A stretch of DNA of 64,000 nucleotides, from positions 77,355-141,354 of the forward strand of contig CAZXPW010000003.1 in assembly GCA_964643355.1 (NCBI GenBank). Reading direction: 5' to 3'. Shown in pieces: positions 7,935-16,577 of the stretch. The number at the start of each line of letters is the position of its first letter. Position 1 is the stretch's first letter. The notes below the pieces were generated by a model. That model was not told where the DNA came from. It saw only the letters and a program-made list of their open reading frames with translations, and ran no database searches. The position numbers and the translations under genes are program-made. The DNA is from FEN-1350 sp964643355 (GTDB lineage Bacteria; Planctomycetota; Phycisphaerae; Sedimentisphaerales; Anaerohalosphaeraceae).

Positions 7935-8908
7935 ACAAATCATCCGCTATTCTATCGCATCTAATGGGTCTGCTGGCAGACTATCTCGGTATGGCCGCGG
8001 CTCTGGTGATCCTGCTGATTGTCTTTGGCCGTATTGCCGACAACTTCTATTCGCTCGATACTTTCCGCACCATCGCCGATCAAGTCCCCGACATCACCAT
8101 TATCGCCGTTGGCATGACCTTCGTCCTGATCATCGCGGGAATCGACCTGTCTGTTGGCTCAATTCTGGCCCTGTCCGGTGCGGTCCTTGGCGTTACCCTC
8201 GTACAGTACCACTGGCCGCTGCCGCTGGCGATTGCATCCTGTCTCGGCGTTGGGCTTTTATGCGGCCTTCTCAATGGCGGTTTGGTTGTTGCGTGGGGGC
8301 TTCCGTCGTTTATCGTAACTCTCGGCATGTTGGAGATCGCCCGTGGAGCGACCTATCTGGTGACGAACTCCCGAACGGTCTATATGTCCAGCGGGCTCAA
8401 CTGGGTCACCGATTATTCGTTTTTCGGTCTGTCGGTGCCGTTCGTCTTGGCTATCGCGATCGTGATTCTGGCTCAAATGGTCTTATCGTTTACCGTCTTT
8501 GGCCGTTACATGATTGCTGTCGGTACCAACGAGCAAGCCCTGCGTCTGTCCGGTATCTCGCCGGGCCGGGTCAAGCTGGCCGTTTTTATTCTGTCCGGCC
8601 TGCTCTGCGCCGTCGCCTCGATCATCCATACGGCCCGCTATCAGGCCAACCCCAACAACGGCCAGGGTCTGGAACTGCAGGCCATCGCCGCTGTCGTTAT
8701 TGGAGGAACCAGCTTGATGGGCGGCCGCGGCTCGGTCATCAACACCTTCTTTGGCGTACTGATCATCAAGGTCCTCGAAACCGGCTTGGCCCAGGTCGGC
8801 GCCCAAGAACCCACCAAACGGCTGATCACCGGCCTGGTCATCGTCGCCGCCGTTATCCTCGACTATTACCGTCATCGTCTCCGTCGTTCGTCCGACGGAA
8901 GGGGGTAA
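7931..8908 (+). CDS. rbsC: Sugar ABC transporter permease
   Basis: A 325-residue BPD_transp_2 permease with about 8-10 hydrophobic segments. Typical RbsC motifs are GIDLSVGSI in the first third and AIAAVVIGGTSLMGGRGS in the last third. The start is GTG 7931, overlapping the rbsA stop (GTGA). It forms the membrane channel with RbsA and receives sugar from RbsB. Confidence 0.92.
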   Translation: MNKSSAILSHLMGLLADYLGMAAALVILLIVFGRIADNFYSLDTFRTIADQVPDITIIAVGMTFVLIIAGIDLSVGSILALSGAVLGVTLVQYHWPLPLAIASCLGVGLLCGLLNGGLVVAWGLPSFIVTLGMLEIARGATYLVTNSRTVYMSSGLNWVTDYSFFGLSVPFVLAIAIVILAQMVLSFTVFGRYMIAVGTNEQALRLSGISPGRVKLAVFILSGLLCAVASIIHTARYQANPNNGQGLELQAIAAVVIGGTSLMGGRGSVINTFFGVLIIKVLETGLAQVGAQEPTKRLITGLVIVAAVILDYYRHRLRRSSDGRG

Positions 8909-8912
8909 CGCC

Positions 8913-9842
8913 ATGTCCAGACCCATCGTCGTCATCGGCAGTTCCAATACCGATATGATCGTCCAACTGGACCGTATCCCCGCGCCCGGCGAAACCGTCC
9001 TTGGTGGCCGATTCAGCACCGCCGCCGGCGGCAAGGGCGCCAATCAGGCCGTCGCGGCCGCGCGAGCGGGGGGGCAGGTGGTATTCGTCGCCCGCGTCGG
9101 CGCCGATTCCTTCGGCGAGCAGGCCATCGCGAGATTTGCCGCCGATGACATCGATACGCATTTCGTCATCCGCGACTCGGCCGCCGCCTCGGGCGTGGCC
9201 TGCATTTTCGTCGATCGCAACGGTCAAAATAGCATTGCTGTCGCCTCCGGCGCCAACATGTGGCTCACACCTGCCGACATCCGCGTCGCCGAAGGGGGAA
9301 TCGCGCAGGCGGCCATTGTACTGTTGCAACTGGAAATCCCGTTGGAAACCGTAGTTGCCGCCGTCGATATCGCTTCCGCTCACCGCGTCCCCGTCATCCT
9401 CAATCCCGCTCCCGCTCAGTCGTTGCCGAATGATCTGCTGGCCAAGATCTCGATCCTCACGCCCAACGAGATCGAAGCCGGGATGCTCACCGGAATTCCT
9501 GTCACGGATGAGTTTTCGGCGAAGGCAGCCGCACAGGTTCTCCGCAGCAGGGGAGTTGCGGCTGTGATTATCACCCTCGGTGACCGCGGTGCATTGTTTT
9601 CCAGCAGGGATCATACGGCTATGGTCCCCGCCTTCAAGGTCAAGGCCGTCGATGCCACTGCCGCCGGCGATGTCTTCAACGGCGCCCTGGCCGTGCGATT
9701 GTCCGAAGACCAGTCTATCGAGGATGCCGTCCGTTTCGCCTCGGCCGCCGCGGCGATTTCTGTCACCCGACTTGGGGCTCAACCTTCTGCTCCGGCACGG
9801 TCCGAAATCGAACGGTTTCTTCAATCTGATCGACGGCAATAA
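8913..9842 (+). CDS. rbsK: Ribokinase
   Basis: A 309-residue PfkB-family sugar kinase phosphorylating ribose at O5 to feed the pentose phosphate pathway. The N-terminal substrate motif is GGKGANQAVAAARAGG. The C-terminal nucleotide/catalytic motif reads DATAAGDVFNG, with the catalytic Asp in AAGD (usually GAGD or AAGD in ribokinases). It follows rbsC after 4 bases. There is no rbsD mutarotase in the operon. Confidence 0.9.
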   Translation: MSRPIVVIGSSNTDMIVQLDRIPAPGETVLGGRFSTAAGGKGANQAVAAARAGGQVVFVARVGADSFGEQAIARFAADDIDTHFVIRDSAAASGVACIFVDRNGQNSIAVASGANMWLTPADIRVAEGGIAQAAIVLLQLEIPLETVVAAVDIASAHRVPVILNPAPAQSLPNDLLAKISILTPNEIEAGMLTGIPVTDEFSAKAAAQVLRSRGVAAVIITLGDRGALFSSRDHTAMVPAFKVKAVDATAAGDVFNGALAVRLSEDQSIEDAVRFASAAAAISVTRLGAQPSAPARSEIERFLQSDRRQ

Positions 9843-9855
9843 TCCTCAATGGTGT

Positions 9856-10482
9856 CTAATCCAGAGATAATTCCGGCAAATCTTCGCTTCCGCTTTGGCG
9901 CCACTGGTCGAAGCGGTCCTTCATTCGCTGGCTGGCGGCGTTCTTTTCTTCCTCAGACATGGCCTGGAATCGCTGGCCCATTTCCTGCAGTCGAACGCGC
10001 TCCGCGAGTCGTTCCTCTTCTGTCATGGTCATCCATCGGGCCATGATCTTCTGAAATCCGTTTCGCAGGCGGACCTGCTCATCTTCCGTCAGGTTCAGAT
10101 CGGACCAGATATTCTGCCACTGGGGTCTTTGCCCTTCAGTGGCACCCATTCCTCCTCCGAACATTCCCATTATGTTATTCAGATTGGCCCCCTGACGCGG
10201 AATTTCCGGAATGGGCACGCGTGGAGTTTGAAACGCAAGTTCTTCGGGTTTTTGTGGGGGGTTGTCCAGAAACCACTGAAGAAATTCTTCGTCTTCTTTG
10301 GTCAGCTCGTTGGTTTTGACCGGTTCGACCGGTTTGGTTTCAACCACGGGTTCCGGCGCCGGCGGCGGGGGTGTTGGTTTCGATTGCGGAAACAACCAAT
10401 CCATTCCGAACGCGGCCACGAAAACCGCCGCCACCGCCAAAACACCGATGACCAATATTCCTGTGCGTACGCTACGATCCAT
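9856..10482 (-). CDS. Membrane-anchored Spy/CpxP-like protein of unknown function
   Basis: 208 residues. One N-terminal transmembrane helix (about 8-27) is followed by a Pro-rich linker (PTPPPPAPEP) and then a charged helical region. That region has LNLTEDEQVRLRNG and repeated MTEEER / MSEEEK motifs, reminiscent of the LTxxQ/Spy-CpxP periplasmic chaperone or metal-sensing fold, though not a clear match. It would sit outside the cytoplasmic membrane. GGGAG lies 7 bases before the ATG. It follows the nitroreductase-like gene on the same strand by 57 bases and may be co-transcribed. It is convergent with rbsK (13-base gap). Confidence 0.55.
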   Translation of the reverse strand: MDRSVRTGILVIGVLAVAAVFVAAFGMDWLFPQSKPTPPPPAPEPVVETKPVEPVKTNELTKEDEEFLQWFLDNPPQKPEELAFQTPRVPIPEIPRQGANLNNIMGMFGGGMGATEGQRPQWQNIWSDLNLTEDEQVRLRNGFQKIMARWMTMTEEERLAERVRLQEMGQRFQAMSEEEKNAASQRMKDRFDQWRQSGSEDLPELSLD

Positions 10483-10539
10483 GATTGGCTCCCGAATTTG
10501 TCCTGTTCTCGATGCCGAAATACAAATCGAAAATAGCGT

Positions 10540-11232
10540 TTATGCCGGATGACCGACAGTTTGGGCAAACAGAACTCGTTGTTCTGGCCGCAGATTGAAC
10601 TCCTTGTGTGTATTTTCCTTGTCGCAGTTGTGGAACCAAGCGGCTAGGCCGATCGAAGCCGCATACAGATAAATATTTCCCGCAATCAGGCCGGTATCGA
10701 CAAAATAGTACGATTTCTGTATCTCCGGATCCTTAAGACCCGGCTCCTGGAATGGAGCGGAGGCGTATTTGGCAAGATCAACGACGAAAAAAATGTTTAC
10801 CGGTGCCGTGGCCGCCGCTCCCCGTCGATTGGACCTGGCCCGGAAATCCCCGGCGACCACCGGTATCAGTTTGTGTGCAGCCGCATCGTAAACATACACT
10901 CCCTCAGGCAATGCCACATATAAATCGATTTCTTGCGAGTTGCTGGCCGAAGCGGCCGTGCGGCCGGTCTTTCCTCGTAGTTGCTTGCGATTGATCCCGA
11001 ACGCGGCCCACATCAAGTTGGACATCTCCTGTGGAGTCAGGGGGTCCGGTTTGATATTGCGGTTGGTCTGTCGAACCAGAAGAGAAGCCAGGACGCTCTT
11101 GCCGCCGTCCATTTCCGGCTTGACAAGTTCAATCGGTTTCAGTTCCGTTGTTTGGCTTGGTACCGTCTCCGCCGTGCTCATTACCATTGCCGCCGCTACC
11201 GGGACGGCCTTCAAAAAAGTCCTGCGGTCCAT
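10540..11232 (-). CDS. Exported nitroreductase-like (SagB-type) protein
   Basis: 230 residues. The N-terminus MDRRTFLKAVPVAAA resembles a Tat signal (RRTFLK). The body resembles nitroreductase/SagB-type FMN oxidoreductases: LLVRQTNRNIKPDPLTPQEMSNLMWAAFGIN is the start of the fold (shortened here: RQTNRN, LMWAAFG), and a late region (GLIAGNIYLYAASIGL) matches the second conserved helix. The substrate is unknown; export as a folded flavoprotein would explain Tat use. ATG 11232 is preferred over ATG 11238 because AGGAG is 6 bases from the former and abuts the latter. Confidence 0.65.
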   Translation of the reverse strand: MDRRTFLKAVPVAAAMVMSTAETVPSQTTELKPIELVKPEMDGGKSVLASLLVRQTNRNIKPDPLTPQEMSNLMWAAFGINRKQLRGKTGRTAASASNSQEIDLYVALPEGVYVYDAAAHKLIPVVAGDFRARSNRRGAAATAPVNIFFVVDLAKYASAPFQEPGLKDPEIQKSYYFVDTGLIAGNIYLYAASIGLAAWFHNCDKENTHKEFNLRPEQRVLFAQTVGHPA

Positions 11233-11387
11233 AGTCATCTCCTGTATCGAATTGGGAATCGATCGACCCGTCGGATACCGATTATACTATAGAGCTCGTA
11301 CGGATTCTATGCCCGTTTTTTCAAAGAATCGAGAGAAAATGTCTCTGAGTCCGGAGTGTGGATTGGAGGTTTCAAATCGTAATGGAT

Positions 11388-11909
11388 TTACGGCTGATCG
11401 TGACGCTGCCTTGCCAGATGGCAGATCCGATCCAATGTATCCAGTAACGGAATAGCGGCTTCGAATTGGTTTTCTTTTGCCAGGTCTTCCACCTTGCCGG
11501 CCAAATCTGACAATCGGCTGAAACCGGCGCTTGCCGCGGCGCCTTTCAGCTTGTGAACCGACGACAGGAGTTCCTTCCGGTTGTTTTCGTGAGCAGAGGA
11601 GAGGATAGAATCCATGATAATCGGGAATTCATCCATAAACACACGAATGATGGCAACCATGCGGGGGTCTTCCCGAAGGTCCGAAACCAGTTCCGGGATT
11701 GTATCCTGCCGGTTGAAATGCAAAGGGGTATTGAAGATTCGACCTTTCATCTTTTCCATCCTGACTCTGAATTCCTGTGATAAGTATCGTCCGGAGTCTG
11801 GACGCAATTCATGGTTTTCTGCTTGGGATTGACGATTCCTCGTTTGTTCCATACAATACCGCATTCTTTTCGAAATGAGGTCCGATAAGGGTGTCCTATT
11901 AAGGTCCAT
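11388..11909 (-). CDS. HPt-domain phosphotransfer protein
   Basis: About 173 residues. The C-terminal half is a histidine phosphotransfer domain with the acceptor His in VHKLKGAAASAGFSRL, followed by LSDLAGKVEDLA. The N-terminal 60 residues are polar with no recognised domain. The start is uncertain: ATG 11909 is taken, but in-frame ATGs at MEQTRN or MEKMKGR would still keep the HPt domain. It may relay phosphate to a stand-alone receiver such as the one at 1888, which is inference only. It is divergent from dapL with almost no spacing. Confidence 0.7.
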   Translation of the reverse strand: MDLNRTPLSDLISKRMRYCMEQTRNRQSQAENHELRPDSGRYLSQEFRVRMEKMKGRIFNTPLHFNRQDTIPELVSDLREDPRMVAIIRVFMDEFPIIMDSILSSAHENNRKELLSSVHKLKGAAASAGFSRLSDLAGKVEDLAKENQFEAAIPLLDTLDRICHLARQRHDQP

Positions 11910-11914
11910 GAACA

Positions 11915-13141
11915 ATGATTCGAGTCAATGAGCATTATCTGAAATTGCAGGCCGGATATCTGTTCCCCGAAATCGGCCGACGGGTATCGGCGTATGCCGC
12001 CCAAAATCCCCGGGCCGATATTATCCGGATGGGGATCGGTGATGTTACCGAGCCCTTGGTCCCGGCGGTGATCAAGGCGATGCACAGAGCCGTCGATGAA
12101 ATGGGTTGCCAGGCCACGCTCAAGGGATATGGGCCCGAGCAGGGATACGATTTTCTCCGTCAGGCGATTCTGGAAAACGACTATAAGTCCCGAGGCGTCG
12201 ATCTGACGATGGACGAGATCTTCGTCAGCGACGGTAGCAAGTGCGACACGGGTAACCTTCAGGAAATCTTCGGGCTGGACAACCGAATCGCCGTAACCGA
12301 TCCGGTCTATCCGGTCTATGTGGATACCAATGTTATGGCCGGGCGAACGGGTGAGCCGTTAACCAATGGGCAGTATGGGGGTATTGTGTATATGCCCTGC
12401 ACGCCGGCTAATCAGTTTGTGCCGCAGTTTCCTTCCAACCCGGTGGACCTGATCTATCTGTGCTACCCAAACAATCCGACCGGCGCCGTGGCCACTCGGG
12501 ACCAACTGACCCGGTGGGTGGACTATGCCCGGCAAAACAAGGCGGTGATCCTGTTCGATGCCGCATATGAATCCTTTATCTCCGATCCGTCAATTCCCCA
12601 TTCGATTTACGAAATTCCCAATGCTCGACAGGTTGCGATTGAGTTCCGGAGTTTCTCCAAGACGGCGGGATTCACGGGTCTGCGTTGCGCGTTTACCGTC
12701 GTGCCCAAGGACGTGAAGGCCTTTGCGAAAGATGGAAAAGCGGTCCCGATCAATCCGCTGTGGAATCGTCGTCATTGCACCAAGTTCAATGGCGCCAGCT
12801 ATGTTTCGCAGGCCGCTGCCGCAGCCGTCTATACGCCGGAAGGCCGGCGGCAGTGTCGTCAGATCATTGAACTCTACATGCAGAATGCCGCGACGATCCG
12901 GCAATCCCTGACACGGCTTGGATACGAGGTCTATGGAGGAGTCAACGCTCCCTATATTTGGATTCGGACAAAACAAGGGATGGGCTCTTGGGAATTCTTC
13001 GATCTTTTGCTGCGGAAAATCCATGTGGTGGCAACGCCGGGGGTGGGCTTTGGTCCTTCAGGCGAAGGTTTCATGCGGCTCAGCGCCTTTAATCGGCCGG
13101 AAAAAGTGAACGATGCGATGGAACGAATGGCCGGTCTCTAA
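11915..13141 (+). CDS. dapL: LL-diaminopimelate aminotransferase
   Basis: 408 residues, the usual DapL length. This PLP enzyme makes LL-DAP directly from tetrahydrodipicolinate and glutamate, bypassing DapD/C/E in lysine and peptidoglycan synthesis. Diagnostic stretches include MGIGDVTEPL near residue 40, SDGSKCDTGN and YPVYVDTNVMAGRTG. The PLP Lys is at about 249 in SFSKTAGFTG. The pathway is known from plants, Chlamydiae, planctomycetes and some others. It heads a run of biosynthetic genes (folK fusion, panC, panD). Confidence 0.93.
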   Translation: MIRVNEHYLKLQAGYLFPEIGRRVSAYAAQNPRADIIRMGIGDVTEPLVPAVIKAMHRAVDEMGCQATLKGYGPEQGYDFLRQAILENDYKSRGVDLTMDEIFVSDGSKCDTGNLQEIFGLDNRIAVTDPVYPVYVDTNVMAGRTGEPLTNGQYGGIVYMPCTPANQFVPQFPSNPVDLIYLCYPNNPTGAVATRDQLTRWVDYARQNKAVILFDAAYESFISDPSIPHSIYEIPNARQVAIEFRSFSKTAGFTGLRCAFTVVPKDVKAFAKDGKAVPINPLWNRRHCTKFNGASYVSQAAAAAVYTPEGRRQCRQIIELYMQNAATIRQSLTRLGYEVYGGVNAPYIWIRTKQGMGSWEFFDLLLRKIHVVATPGVGFGPSGEGFMRLSAFNRPEKVNDAMERMAGL

Positions 13142-13201
13142 GTCGGGCGGGAAAGACCGAAGAGGTTTGTTTCTCGATGACCCCGGAAATAGGGTGAATG
13201 T

Positions 13202-14296
13202 TTGACGCAATCGACCGTTTATCTTGGATTGGGTAGCAATCAGGGCGATCGTGAAATGTACCTTTCCCGGGCCGTGCGAAAGCTGGGAGAGTTACCCGAT
13301 ACGCGGGTAAAGGGTATGTCCGGCCTGATGGAGACCCAACCGCTTGGTGTTTCCGGGCAAGGATTGTATCTCAATGCGGCGGTGAAAATTCAAACTGGCA
13401 TGTCCCTGCTGGAGGTGTACGAGGCCAACCGGAAAATCGAGCACGACCTGGGGCGCGTTCGTACCAGCCATTGGAATGCGCGGACGATCGACATCGACCT
13501 TCTTTTGTACGGCGACCGGATCTTCCGAAGCGGAACCCTAACCGTCCCTCATCCGCAGATGCATCTGCGATCGTTTGTGCTGCGGCCGATGTGCGAAATC
13601 GGACCCGATGTGGTTCATCCGATCCTGGGACGGACCATGGTTGAATTGGCCGAACGGCTTGGGGGCGGCGATTTCCTCCCGGATTCAAATGTGCCGCAAT
13701 TGGTTTCCATTGCGGGATTGATCGGCGTGGGCAAAACCACGCTGGCCGAAGGCCTCGGACGGCTTTGGAATTGCCCTGTGATCCGGGAAGCGTACGATAC
13801 CAATCCCTATCTGCCACAGGTCTGCGGCGGCCGGCGGGATCTGGCCCTTAAAAGCCAGTTGTATTTTCTCCAAACTCGGGTCCGGCAGTTGTCGGATTCC
13901 AATCTGACGCCCCGCCGGCCGGCGGTGTCGGATTATGTTTTCGAGCAGGACCCGATCTTTGCCCGTCGGACTCTCGACTCCGCTTCTTTGACTCGATATC
14001 ATCAGCAATATCGGCAATGGTGTGAATCCGTTCAGGAGCCGGCGGTTGTGATCTATCTGAAAGATACGCCCCGAAATTGTCTGGATCGAATTCGGACACG
14101 AAACCGGCCCTTTGAAAAAGGAATTCAAATCGAAGTACTTGACTGGTTTGATCTGGAATACGAACGACTGTTTTCGTCTTGGCGCCGGTGTCCGGTGATC
14201 CGCGTGGATGCGACCCGATGGGATTGCCGGTTGAATCCGAATATCTCGGCCGTTGCTGAACAGGTGCGCCCTTATCTGGCGGAAGGAACTGTATGA
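13202..14296 (+). CDS. folK: HPPK (FolK) fused to deoxynucleoside kinase
   Basis: 364 residues in two domains. Residues 1-160 are 6-hydroxymethyl-dihydropterin pyrophosphokinase (folate synthesis): YLGLGSNQGDRE at the start, then RTIDIDLLLYGD and VPHPQMHLRSFVLRPM. Residues from about 165 form a deoxynucleoside kinase: P-loop GLIGVGKTT (about 172-180), the DYVFEQDPIFA segment, and a lid-like RIRTRNRPFE. The start is TTG 13202 with AGGGTGAA upstream; no in-frame ATG fits. It overlaps panC by 4 bases. The fusion ties folate and deoxynucleotide (thymidylate) supply together, though that reading is inference. Confidence 0.9.
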   Translation: MTQSTVYLGLGSNQGDREMYLSRAVRKLGELPDTRVKGMSGLMETQPLGVSGQGLYLNAAVKIQTGMSLLEVYEANRKIEHDLGRVRTSHWNARTIDIDLLLYGDRIFRSGTLTVPHPQMHLRSFVLRPMCEIGPDVVHPILGRTMVELAERLGGGDFLPDSNVPQLVSIAGLIGVGKTTLAEGLGRLWNCPVIREAYDTNPYLPQVCGGRRDLALKSQLYFLQTRVRQLSDSNLTPRRPAVSDYVFEQDPIFARRTLDSASLTRYHQQYRQWCESVQEPAVVIYLKDTPRNCLDRIRTRNRPFEKGIQIEVLDWFDLEYERLFSSWRRCPVIRVDATRWDCRLNPNISAVAEQVRPYLAEGTV

Positions 14297-15159
14297 AGAT
14301 CGTCAAGACAATCCAGGAGATTCGCCGGCAGATTCAACAAGCCCGGAAAAAGAGCATGTCGATCGGATTTGTTCCCACTATGGGAGCGCTTCACGCCGGT
14401 CATCGCTCGCTGATCGAAGCGGCTCGGCGACAATGTTCTTTTGTGGTGGTCAGCGTCTATGTGAATCCCACCCAGTTCGGGCCGACGGAAGACTTCTCCC
14501 GATACCCGCGAAATCTGTCGGCGGATGCGGTTGTATGTGAAAAAGCGGGGGCGGATGTGATCTTTGCGCCCGATGATTCGGTTTTGTATCCGACTCGGCA
14601 AAGGGTTTGGGTAACGGTGGAAAAATTGACGGAAAACCTGTGCGGTCGATTTCGTCCCGGCCATTTCAGGGGTGTTGCGACTATCTGTACAAAATTGTTC
14701 AACATCGTAACGCCCGATCAAGCTTTTTTCGGCCAGAAGGACGCCCAGCAGGTGGCCGTAATCCGTCGGATGGTCCTGGACCTGAATCTGCCTCTGGAGA
14801 TCGTGACCTGCCCGACGGTTCGCGAATCCGATGGATTGGCCCTAAGTAGCCGCAATCAGTACCTTTCCATGGAACAGCGAAAACAGGCCGTCCTGTTATC
14901 CGCATCGTTACGCGAATGCAAACGATTGTTTTCCCAGGGTCAGCTCGATGCTTCCCTGTTGATCGCGGCCATGCAAACCATCTTAAACCAAGGTTCGCTT
15001 CTGCAGCCGGAGTATGTTCAGATTGTGGACGCCGAGACCTTGGAGGACCTGGAAACCGTCGATCGGCCCGCTCTGGTCGCGATGGCCGTTCGTTGCGGTC
15101 AAACCCGGTTGATTGATAATTGTCTGCTTGGCTTGCAGAATGGATTGGATTCGTTATAA
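14293..15159 (+). CDS. panC: Pantothenate synthetase
   Basis: 288 residues. It condenses pantoate and beta-alanine with ATP. It shows the HIGH-like VPTMGALHAGH near residue 30, VVSVYVNPTQF, the FFGQKDAQQ segment and ALSSRNQYLS near the KMSKS-like loop. The start overlaps the stop of the folK fusion (ATGA). PanD, which makes the beta-alanine, follows. Confidence 0.95.
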   Translation: MKIVKTIQEIRRQIQQARKKSMSIGFVPTMGALHAGHRSLIEAARRQCSFVVVSVYVNPTQFGPTEDFSRYPRNLSADAVVCEKAGADVIFAPDDSVLYPTRQRVWVTVEKLTENLCGRFRPGHFRGVATICTKLFNIVTPDQAFFGQKDAQQVAVIRRMVLDLNLPLEIVTCPTVRESDGLALSSRNQYLSMEQRKQAVLLSASLRECKRLFSQGQLDASLLIAAMQTILNQGSLLQPEYVQIVDAETLEDLETVDRPALVAMAVRCGQTRLIDNCLLGLQNGLDSL

Positions 15160-15160
15160 T
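15133..15160 (+). promoter_or_regulatory. Internal promoter for panD-lgt
   Basis: TTGCAG at 15133-15138, 16-base spacer, perfect TATAAT at 15155-15160, overlapping the 3' end of panC. Confidence 0.45.
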
Positions 15161-15196
15161 GCTTTCTCTTAATGAAGGATTGAAAAGGGTTTGTTC

Positions 15197-15553
15197 ATGT
15201 TGATAAAGGCATTAAAAGGCAAGATCCATCGCGCCACCGTAACCGATACGCGGGTGGATTACCCGGGCAGTCTGGGCGTCGATCCCCGTTTAATGGAAGC
15301 GGCCGGGATTCTTCCCTATGAAGAGGTACTGGTGGCCAATGTCAGCACTGGTGCCCGCGTCGAGACCTACGCGATTCCCGCCGAACCCGGCAGCGGCAAG
15401 ATCGAAGTCCTTGGCGCCGCCGCCAAGTTGTTTACCCGGGGCGATATCGTAATCATCATGAATTTCGGGTATTACAGTCCTCAGGAGATGAAGGATCTTA
15501 AACCGAAGGTCGTCCTGGTGGATGCGCAAAACCGATTCCAGCGGATGTTGTGA
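15197..15553 (+). CDS. panD: Aspartate 1-decarboxylase
   Basis: 118 residues. A pyruvoyl enzyme making beta-alanine. The self-cleavage site Gly24-Ser25 (DYPGSLGVD) falls at the canonical numbers only with ATG 15197, which confirms that start over the in-frame TTG 6 bases upstream. YEEVLVANVSTGAR and MNFGYY are further family motifs. It is followed after 7 bases by lgt. Confidence 0.95.
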   Translation: MLIKALKGKIHRATVTDTRVDYPGSLGVDPRLMEAAGILPYEEVLVANVSTGARVETYAIPAEPGSGKIEVLGAAAKLFTRGDIVIIMNFGYYSPQEMKDLKPKVVLVDAQNRFQRML

Positions 15554-15560
15554 TCTTGTT

Positions 15561-16577
15561 ATGCACCCGATCCTCTTCGAAATCCCGCTGATTCATGTTA
15601 CGATCAAAACCTATGGTTTCATGATGGTGATCGGATTTCTCTTGGCCGTGATTGTCATGCGACGGATGATGCGGCGCATCGGCGAAGATCCGGAAAAGAT
15701 CACCAATACGGCCCTTTATGCTTTGATTGCCGGCGTGGTGGGTTCCCGGATTTTTTATATCTTCCATTATCTGGATCAGTTTCGGGGTCGCTGGCTGGAG
15801 GTCTTTGCCGTTTGGAAGGGTGGACTGGAATTTCTTGGCGGAGTGATCTTTGCGGTGATCGTCATGATTGTTTACCAGTTCTTCCAGCGGCTGATGATTC
15901 GGCGCTATTTCGATGTCTTGGCTATTGGGTTAATGCTGGGATTGGGTTTTGGGAGGATTGGGTGTCTGATGTTCGGCTGTTGTTTCGGCAAGCCCAGCGA
16001 TTTGCCGTGGGCGATTCGTTTTCCCTATGCGTCTCCTTCCTTCTACAGCCAGGTGTATCCGAATCCGGATCGGGGACGACTCAAGGCCTATTGGGATCTG
16101 CCCAAGGAGTATTTCGGATTCCTCAGTGAAGACGGCAAAAAGTGGTTCCCGGCCGATAAAGAGGAAACCAAGCACCAATATGGGCTCAAGCCCAAGGATC
16201 TCCTGACGGATTCGCAAAAAATCGAAGTCACCCAGGGCTTGTATCTTGCCCATCGGGTTCATCCAACCCAGATCTACGAGTCGCTTACGGCCTTTACGAT
16301 TTGTCTGCTGATGTACGGTTTCTGGAGACGATTTGGAACTCGCAGACCCGGAATTACGCTGGGTCTGGTATTGATTCTGTATGGAATATCCCGATTTCTT
16401 TTTGAGTTTCTCCGAGATGACAGTCCTTTCGAGTACAATCAGGGTTGGTTGCTGTACCCCGGAGGTACCGTCTCGCAGAATATCTGTCTCTATCTGATTC
16501 TGCTGGGGATGGTGTTGCTGATGATCTTTGCGTGCTTCAAGGCCGTTCCGGTTCCCTCCACGGATCGTCGCAAGTAA
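15561..16577 (+). CDS. lgt: Prolipoprotein diacylglyceryl transferase with insertion
   Basis: 338 residues, longer than the roughly 260-290 of typical Lgt. It transfers diacylglycerol to the lipobox Cys of prelipoproteins in the inner membrane; lipoproteins in this window (rbsB, the amidase) are clients. Core motifs are GLEFLGG, GRIGCLMFGCCFG near residue 130-145, HPTQIYES near 233 and ISRFLFEFLR. Between the WAIRFPY segment and HPTQIYES lies about 60-70 extra, highly charged residues (a hydrophilic loop, about 155-225). ATG 15561 starts at MHPILFEI, where the family begins. The 3' end overlaps bioF on the other strand by 41 bases. Confidence 0.92.
   Translation: MHPILFEIPLIHVTIKTYGFMMVIGFLLAVIVMRRMMRRIGEDPEKITNTALYALIAGVVGSRIFYIFHYLDQFRGRWLEVFAVWKGGLEFLGGVIFAVIVMIVYQFFQRLMIRRYFDVLAIGLMLGLGFGRIGCLMFGCCFGKPSDLPWAIRFPYASPSFYSQVYPNPDRGRLKAYWDLPKEYFGFLSEDGKKWFPADKEETKHQYGLKPKDLLTDSQKIEVTQGLYLAHRVHPTQIYESLTAFTICLLMYGFWRRFGTRRPGITLGLVLILYGISRFLFEFLRDDSPFEYNQGWLLYPGGTVSQNICLYLILLGMVLLMIFACFKAVPVPSTDRRK

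Noticed and set aside
8853..9839. 328-codon open frame antisense to rbsK
   Set aside because: Gly/Asp-rich shadow of an intact ribokinase gene.
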